Assembly (NCBI GenBank): GCA_937924505.1
Contig: CALDSR010000021.1
Span: 1-36,254, forward strand
Origin: an uncultured Granulosicoccus sp.
Lineage (GTDB): Bacteria > Pseudomonadota > Gammaproteobacteria > Granulosicoccales > Granulosicoccaceae
Direction of reading: 5' to 3'
Length of the DNA: 36,254 nt
Position numbers and translations under genes: made by a program. The notes below the pieces were generated by a model. The model did not search any database, was not told where the DNA came from, and worked only from the letters and a program-made list of their open reading frames with translations. How positions within the stretch are numbered: the first letter of the stretch is position 1; each line of letters starts with the position of its first letter. Shown piece by piece: positions 31,484 through 36,254 of this stretch.

Positions 31484-32644
31484 ATGGCTACTGATAACAA
31501 TAAACCACCGCGCATACGACTTGGCATGGTCGGTGGCGGTCGCGATGCCTTTATCGGTGGTGTTCATCGAATGGCCGCTCGACTTGACGATCACTATGAG
31601 CTAATCGCTGGCGCCTTCTCGTCAACTGAAGAGAAAAGCAAGGCGTCAGCTGCAGAGCTCGGTGTGGACGATTCACGGGCCTACGCGACATACAAAGATA
31701 TGGCGATGCGAGAAGCGCGTTTAAAGAATGGTATCGAGGCGGTCAGTATCGTGACACCAAATCATTTGCATTTTGCGGTTGCACGGGAGTTCCTCAAGCG
31801 CGGTATACACGTCATCTGTGACAAGCCACTGACCTCGACGCTGGCGGATGCGAAAAAGTTGGTGAAAGCGGCGGAAGATTCGGGCGCTTTGTTTGTATTG
31901 ACGCATAACTACACCGCTTATCCAATGATCAGGCAGGCCCGTGCAATGATTGAAGCGGGAGATCTTGGCGATATCCGGGTGATTCAGGCCGAGTACCCGC
32001 AGGATTGGTTGTCCACCAAACTCGAGGACAGTGGTCAGAAACAGGCGGGTTGGCGGACTGACCCGGAACGCTCGGGAGCCGGCGGCTGTATCGGTGATAT
32101 CGGTACGCATGCCTACAACCTCGCCTGTTTCGTCACAGGGCTTGAAGCGACGTCACTGTGCGCCGATATCGACACTTTCGTCGAAGGCCGTGAGCTTGAC
32201 GACAATGCGCATGTGCTGTTGCGGTTTGAAGATGGTGCCAAAGGCATGTTGTGGTCGAGTCAGGTTGCGCCTGGAAACGAAAATGCCTTGAAGCTCCGTG
32301 TCTATGGCAGTGCAGGAGGATTGGAGTGGAGTCAGGAAGATCCCAACTACCTGTGGTTCACACCGTTGGGAGAACCGAAGCGATTGCTGACGCGCAACGG
32401 CGCTGGTGCCAATGATGCAGCAACTCAAGTCTCACGCATTCCCGGTGGTCACCCGGAGGGTTATCTTGAAGCGTTCGCCACCCTGTATTCGGAGGCTGCG
32501 GCTGCAATTGTTGCTCGTCGTGATGGCGATCAATCCTCGACTCCGGAACTATGCCCGACTGTGCAAGATGGCTTGAAAGGCGTTACCTTTGTGAGCGCGG
32601 TTGTTGCGTCATCGGCAAAGGGTGGTAATTGGGTCAAGCTCTAG
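31484..32644 (+). CDS. Gfo/Idh/MocA family oxidoreductase
   Basis: 386 residues. Rossmann start IRLGMVGGGRDAFIGGVHR, SIVTPNHLHFAVAREFLKRG, the DKPLT segment (usual EKP catalytic Lys loop, here CDKPLTSTLADAK), LTHNYTAYPMIRQAR, then the substrate domain with GGCIGDIGTHAYNLACFVTG, where the conserved D..TH is found. The family oxidises or reduces sugars, inositols and their phosphates with NAD(P). AGGGGTAAGG precedes the ATG at 31484, three bases after the upstream gene. Probably acts on the product or substrate of the adjacent TIM-barrel enzyme. Confidence 0.9.
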   Translation: MATDNNKPPRIRLGMVGGGRDAFIGGVHRMAARLDDHYELIAGAFSSTEEKSKASAAELGVDDSRAYATYKDMAMREARLKNGIEAVSIVTPNHLHFAVAREFLKRGIHVICDKPLTSTLADAKKLVKAAEDSGALFVLTHNYTAYPMIRQARAMIEAGDLGDIRVIQAEYPQDWLSTKLEDSGQKQAGWRTDPERSGAGGCIGDIGTHAYNLACFVTGLEATSLCADIDTFVEGRELDDNAHVLLRFEDGAKGMLWSSQVAPGNENALKLRVYGSAGGLEWSQEDPNYLWFTPLGEPKRLLTRNGAGANDAATQVSRIPGGHPEGYLEAFATLYSEAAAAIVARRDGDQSSTPELCPTVQDGLKGVTFVSAVVASSAKGGNWVKL

Positions 32645-32667
32645 TTCAGAGCTGGGGCGAATTCACC

Positions 32668-34767
32668 ATGACAGTAACTCGACAACGGTCCGTGTGTCCG
32701 CACGACTGTCCTAGTGTGTGCGCACTGGATGTCGAAGTGCTTGATGGTCAGACGATAGGTCGTGTCTACGGTGCCAAAGATCATCCTTATACCGATGGTG
32801 TCATTTGTGCCAAGGTGTCGCGTTACGCTCAGCGGATTCATCATCCGGACCGTTTGATGCAACCGCTGGTTCGCAAACGTGGCAAATCAGCTCGAACCAA
32901 ACAAGCTTCATTCGGTGTCAAGCCGTCGCTCGACGACTTTGAAGCTGCCAGTTGGGATTCGGTGCTTGATCTTGTTGCTGAGCGCTTTGCAGCGATAGCC
33001 TCGAATCAGGGTAGCGAGGCAATTTGGCCTTATCACTTTGCGGGCACGATGGGGCTGGTGCAACGCGATGGTCTTGATCGTTTTCGCCACGCGTTCCAGA
33101 CCTCTCGCATGCATGCAACGTTTTGTACGACCTTGCCCGATGCAGGTTGGCTTGCAGGGTTTGGCAAGCGCATGGGCAGTGATGTTCGTTTAATGGAAAA
33201 TAGTGAATTGGTTGTTGTCTGGGGTGGCAATCCTGTCAATACCCAGGTCAATGTCATGAACTACATCGCCAAAGCCAAACGCAAAAGCAATGCAAAGCTT
33301 GTGGTCATTGATCCTTACCGAACGCGCACGGCAGACAAGGCAGATTTACACTTGATGCTTAACCCTGGAACCGATGGCGCATTAGCCTGTGCTGTCATGC
33401 ATATATTGTTCAGGGATAATCGAGCCGACCGTGAATACCTTGAAAAGCATACTGACGATTCAGCCTCCGTCGAGACTCATTTGCAATCACGCACGCCAGA
33501 ATGGGCAGCATCGATAACGGGATTATCTGTACAAGATATTGAACACTTTGCGCAGTTGTATGGCAGCACGCGAAAAAGTTTCATACGGCTCGGTTATGGC
33601 TTTGCGCGCTCGCGCAATGGCGCGGTCAATATGCATGCAGTGAGTTGCCTACCCGCTGTTACCGGCGCGTGGAAGGTTGAGGGCGGCGGCGCACTGTATG
33701 GCAACAAGCATATCTATCCATTGGATACAACCTTGATCGGTGGCCTGGACTTGCCATGTGAAACACGGATCATGGATCAATCGCGCATCGGTGAGGTGCT
33801 ATGTGGCAACCCGGTGGACCTTGCCGGCGGGCCTGCGGTATCGGCGCTTTTTGTTCAAAACACCAATCCAGCGGTAGTCGCCCCTGATACACGGCGAGTG
33901 GTGCAAGGTTTGTTTCGTGATGATCTTTTTACGGTCGTACACGAACAGTTCATGACTGAAACAGCGGCACTCGCTGATGTCGTATTGCCGGCCACCATGT
34001 TTCTGGAACATGACGATATCTATACCTCAAGTGGGCATACCTTTTTGCAGTTTGCTGAAAAGCTGATTGATGCACCAGGCGAATGTCGAAGCAATCATGT
34101 GCTTATGCAAGGCCTTGCCTGTCGGCTGGGAATCGATCATCCGGCTTACACGATGAATGAACGTGAGTTGATCGACGCGACGATGCAGGCATCTGGGTTA
34201 CCCCCGGTGTGTACCTGGTCGAGTGACGGACATGAGTGCGCTCCAACATTCGAGCAGGCAAATTTTCTGGAGGGGTTTCCAACTGATACCGGCAAATTCA
34301 AGTTTGCACCGGACTGGCAAAGTATCGGACCGAATAGCCAGGATATGCCGGCGATGCCTGATCACTGGGCATCGATTGATGAGGCAACTGAAGAGCATCC
34401 CTTTCGACTGGTAGCGGCACCGGCAAGGCAGTTTCTTAATAGCAGTTTTACCGAAACTGAATCGGCCCGCAGGATGGAAAAAAAGCCGGAAGCGCAAATC
34501 CATGCGGATACGCTCAATGCCTTGGGTTTGGCGTCAGGAGACAAAGTGACATTGGGTAATCGACTGGGGCAAGTGACGCTCGATTGTCGGGTCTCAGATG
34601 GCGTTCAGACCGGTACCGTTATCGTCGAGTGTCTCTGGCCAAATTACTGTTTCGAGCAGGGCCTTGGCATCAATGCCCTGATCAGTAGTGAGCCTGGGAA
34701 GCCCAATGGCGGAGCGGTGTATCACGATACGGCGATTTGGATCCGATCAGCGGAAACTAATTTCTGA
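32668..34767 (+). CDS. Molybdopterin oxidoreductase with N-terminal [4Fe-4S] site (bis-MGD family)
   Basis: 699 residues from the ATG at 32668. The N-terminus has Cys10-x3-Cys14-x3-Cys18-x28-Cys47 (VCPHDCPSVCALDVE and GVICAK), the [4Fe-4S] site of the DMSO-reductase family. Further bis-MGD landmarks are WPYHFAGTMGLVQRDG, ELVVVWGGNPVNTQVNVMNY, VVIDPYRTRTADKADLHL, LNPGTDGALACAVMH, the TNPAVVAPDT stretch and the C-terminal cofactor domain with LGLASGDKVTLGNRLGQVTL. There is no Tat signal, so it is cytoplasmic. It lacks obvious FdhF-type selenocysteine. Partner subunits are not adjacent. The upstream frame extends into the oxidoreductase gene, but the ATG at 32668 begins the family sequence. It probably belongs to the same transcript as the two genes before it (23 bases apart). 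Confidence 0.88.
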   Translation: MTVTRQRSVCPHDCPSVCALDVEVLDGQTIGRVYGAKDHPYTDGVICAKVSRYAQRIHHPDRLMQPLVRKRGKSARTKQASFGVKPSLDDFEAASWDSVLDLVAERFAAIASNQGSEAIWPYHFAGTMGLVQRDGLDRFRHAFQTSRMHATFCTTLPDAGWLAGFGKRMGSDVRLMENSELVVVWGGNPVNTQVNVMNYIAKAKRKSNAKLVVIDPYRTRTADKADLHLMLNPGTDGALACAVMHILFRDNRADREYLEKHTDDSASVETHLQSRTPEWAASITGLSVQDIEHFAQLYGSTRKSFIRLGYGFARSRNGAVNMHAVSCLPAVTGAWKVEGGGALYGNKHIYPLDTTLIGGLDLPCETRIMDQSRIGEVLCGNPVDLAGGPAVSALFVQNTNPAVVAPDTRRVVQGLFRDDLFTVVHEQFMTETAALADVVLPATMFLEHDDIYTSSGHTFLQFAEKLIDAPGECRSNHVLMQGLACRLGIDHPAYTMNERELIDATMQASGLPPVCTWSSDGHECAPTFEQANFLEGFPTDTGKFKFAPDWQSIGPNSQDMPAMPDHWASIDEATEEHPFRLVAAPARQFLNSSFTETESARRMEKKPEAQIHADTLNALGLASGDKVTLGNRLGQVTLDCRVSDGVQTGTVIVECLWPNYCFEQGLGINALISSEPGKPNGGAVYHDTAIWIRSAETNF

Positions 34768-34838
34768 TGTGATGGTCATTCATCAGACAGACGGCTTTTA
34801 GACAGAAATTCGCCTTTTTCACAGGCTAAGGGGTACGC

Positions 34839-35318
34839 ATGACACGCTTGTTCACTCGCACTACGGCTATTCTGGCTTTCCTGGCCAGCGTGATGATAAT
34901 GAATCTGGCGCATGCTGCGGAACCCGTATCCAAATCCCGGCGCGGAGTCGCGATTGGCGGGCATGACTCAGTCGCCTATCACTCGATAGATCGTGACCCT
35001 CAGGCCGATGCAGTCGAGGGCAACAAGACATATATAGTTGAGTACAAAGGTGCCAAATGGCGTTTTGGCTCCAAAGAGAGTGCAGATTTATTCGAAGCCG
35101 ACCCTGAACGCTATTCACCTGCCTACAACGGACATTGCGCGAATGCCTTGAGCCTCGGCAAAGGACTGGTTCGGACCAATGGCGAAACCTGGGAAATATT
35201 CGAGGACAAGCTCTATCTGTTTTACGCTCCGGTTGGCCGAACACGCTGGATGGATGGAAACTGGGCGACTTACAAAATCGCTTCAGACGCGGCTTGGGAG
35301 AAGTTGTCGAAAAAGTAG
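34839..35318 (+). CDS. Exported YHS-domain protein
   Basis: 159 residues. Signal peptide ILAFLASVMIMNLAHA, cleavage near AHA-AEP. The mature part is the YHS family: IGGHDSVAYHSIDRD, VEYKGAKWRFGSKESADLFE, PERYSPAYNGHCANALSLGK. YHS domains are short metal-associated folds; this exported subgroup is found beside various redox or metal-handling genes, and its role is unknown. AAGGGG precedes the ATG. It follows the molybdopterin gene by 71 bases and may be read separately. Confidence 0.85.
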   Translation: MTRLFTRTTAILAFLASVMIMNLAHAAEPVSKSRRGVAIGGHDSVAYHSIDRDPQADAVEGNKTYIVEYKGAKWRFGSKESADLFEADPERYSPAYNGHCANALSLGKGLVRTNGETWEIFEDKLYLFYAPVGRTRWMDGNWATYKIASDAAWEKLSKK

Positions 35319-35361
35319 CACTTGGTGTTTGTGTATCCAGAGCACCGACTTCCGCGGCTTG

Positions 35362-36254
35362 TCAACGTCGCCGAGCAATCCACACTCCGATAGCCGCCAC
35401 TGTCATGCCTGACCAGGCGAGTGGTGTCATCTTTTCATCCAGAACCCACCAGGCGATGAGTGCCGACAATGGTGGCACCAGAAAAAAAAGTGCTGAGACA
35501 CGGGTTGCTTCGCCACGTCGGATCATCAGCAACAACAGCGATATGGCAAGGATCGAGTTTCCTATAACGAGATAGGCAAGGGCGAACAGGAATGGCCCCG
35601 TAACCGTGATCTGCATATTTTCGAAAAAATACGCCAAAGGCAGTGTGCAAGCAAATCCAACTACATATTGCACGGTATTGCTGGTCAAGGGATGATGCGC
35701 TACGCCAAAGCGATTTTCCCAAACAGTGGCGATCGTGATAGCTAGTAATCCGGTAACAGAAAAAAGAACAATTGCTAAAGAGACATCCTGAATACCGCTA
35801 TTTCCGGTGATAACCAGCGTGGTACCGGTTAGTCCAAGCAACAGCCCTGCCCAACGTAGTCGGGAAACAGTCTCCTTGGACAGGCCTGGCATTATCAATG
35901 CGACGAGTATGGGTTGCAATGATGTGATAAGTGCTACGGTGCCGGCGGAACCACCGAGACGGAATGCCGTCCAGCAAGCGCCGAAGTAGACGACTTGTAT
36001 CAGAAAACCGACAATGACAAGGTTTAACCAATCCTGTCGAGTGGCGGGTAGTGCAGGGCGTATATAAAGCACAAACGGCAGCAGTAATACAACGACACAG
36101 AAGTACCGCAGGCTTAAAAGTGTAAGGGGATCCGCATTGTGAATGCCGATTTTGGCAACCGTGAAGCCGCCTGACCATAGCAGCAGAAATATGGCCGGGG
36201 CAACACGGACAAGTATTGTTGTTCTAACCTTTGGTTGCTCCGAGCGTAAGACCC
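35362..36254 (-). CDS. DMT-superfamily (EamA) transporter, N-terminus beyond window
   Basis: The frame is open to the right edge, so 296 residues are visible and the start lies outside the window; a GTG at 36072 is internal, because the sequence before it (APAIFLLLWSGGFTVAKIGI and LTLLSLRYFCVVVLLPFVLY) is typical of the first two EamA helices. Two five-helix EamA repeats: first with WTAFRLGGSAGTVALITSLQ, second with VLFSVTGLLAITIATVWENR to FLVPPLSALIAWWVLDEKMT, ending in GMTVAAIGVWIARRR. Drug/metabolite exporters of this family export amino acids or other metabolites; the substrate is unknown. Convergent with the YHS gene, 43 bases apart. Confidence 0.88.
   Translation of the reverse strand, partial: VLRSEQPKVRTTILVRVAPAIFLLLWSGGFTVAKIGIHNADPLTLLSLRYFCVVVLLLPFVLYIRPALPATRQDWLNLVIVGFLIQVVYFGACWTAFRLGGSAGTVALITSLQPILVALIMPGLSKETVSRLRWAGLLLGLTGTTLVITGNSGIQDVSLAIVLFSVTGLLAITIATVWENRFGVAHHPLTSNTVQYVVGFACTLPLAYFFENMQITVTGPFLFALAYLVIGNSILAISLLLLMIRRGEATRVSALFFLVPPLSALIAWWVLDEKMTPLAWSGMTVAAIGVWIARRR

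Noticed and set aside
35362..36072. DMT transporter starting at the GTG at 36072
   Set aside because: The upstream frame stays open to the window edge and encodes the first two expected EamA helices, so that GTG is internal.

Overview
The window looks like chromosomal DNA of a polar-flagellated, probably marine or saline gammaproteobacterium. The evidence is a Pseudomonas/Vibrio-type flagellar regulatory cluster (flgM, fleQ, flhG, fliA), a TauR-like regulator beside sulfoacetaldehyde acetyltransferase (xsc), an IbpA-type small heat-shock protein behind an RNA-thermometer-like leader, and envelope proteins of kinds common in aquatic Gammaproteobacteria. The genus cannot be fixed from the sequence. 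Genes are dense on both strands. There is no transposase, integrase, rRNA or CRISPR array.

Layout. 1-2698 (minus): a secreted protein with an RHS-type N-terminus and a lipase-like C-terminus; its stop overlaps the start of a lipoprotein gene that runs off the left edge. 2865-3562: small heat-shock gene with a heat-shock-type promoter, a ROSE-like thermometer hairpin over its ribosome binding site, and a strong terminator. 3681-4146: a probably broken small gene. 4151-9794: flagellar control block: flgM (minus), then fleQ, flhG, fliA, a GYF_2-domain membrane protein and a degenerate GGDEF protein. 9897-9972: tRNA-Glu(TTC). 10032-14281 (minus): RND pump and its periplasmic adaptor. 14673-15836: cyclopropane fatty acid synthase. 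16029-18017: a lipoprotein hydrolase facing a glycerophosphodiesterase and a small lipoprotein. 18262-20477: HisN-like phosphatase and a convergent cadherin-like lipoprotein. 20682-24874: coiled-coil membrane protein, TauR-like regulator, xsc (interrupted by one in-frame TAA) and a terminator. 24941-25813: beta-hydroxyacid dehydrogenase. 25923-29121: two secreted repeat proteins, one Kelch plus calcium-type aspartate repeats with a C-terminal sorting-like tail, the other made of four Cys-to-Trp units plus a peptidoglycan-binding domain. 29150-30295: membrane hydrolase-family protein and DUF1840. 30422-34767: operon of a sugar-phosphate-isomerase-like TIM barrel, a Gfo/Idh/MocA oxidoreductase and a cytoplasmic molybdopterin oxidoreductase. 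34839-36254: YHS-domain exported protein and a DMT transporter running off the right edge.

How the parts fit. The flagellar block holds sigma-28 and its anti-sigma factor close together, plus the master activator FleQ, whose c-di-GMP-binding motif is kept while the neighbouring GGDEF protein has lost its catalytic signature. The TauR-like regulator and xsc suggest taurine or other C2-sulfonate use, but the TAA would remove the distal half of Xsc, including the thiamine diphosphate motif. The left-edge gene pair is arranged like a secreted lipase effector with a periplasmic lipoprotein immunity partner. The sequence suggests this arrangement but does not prove it.
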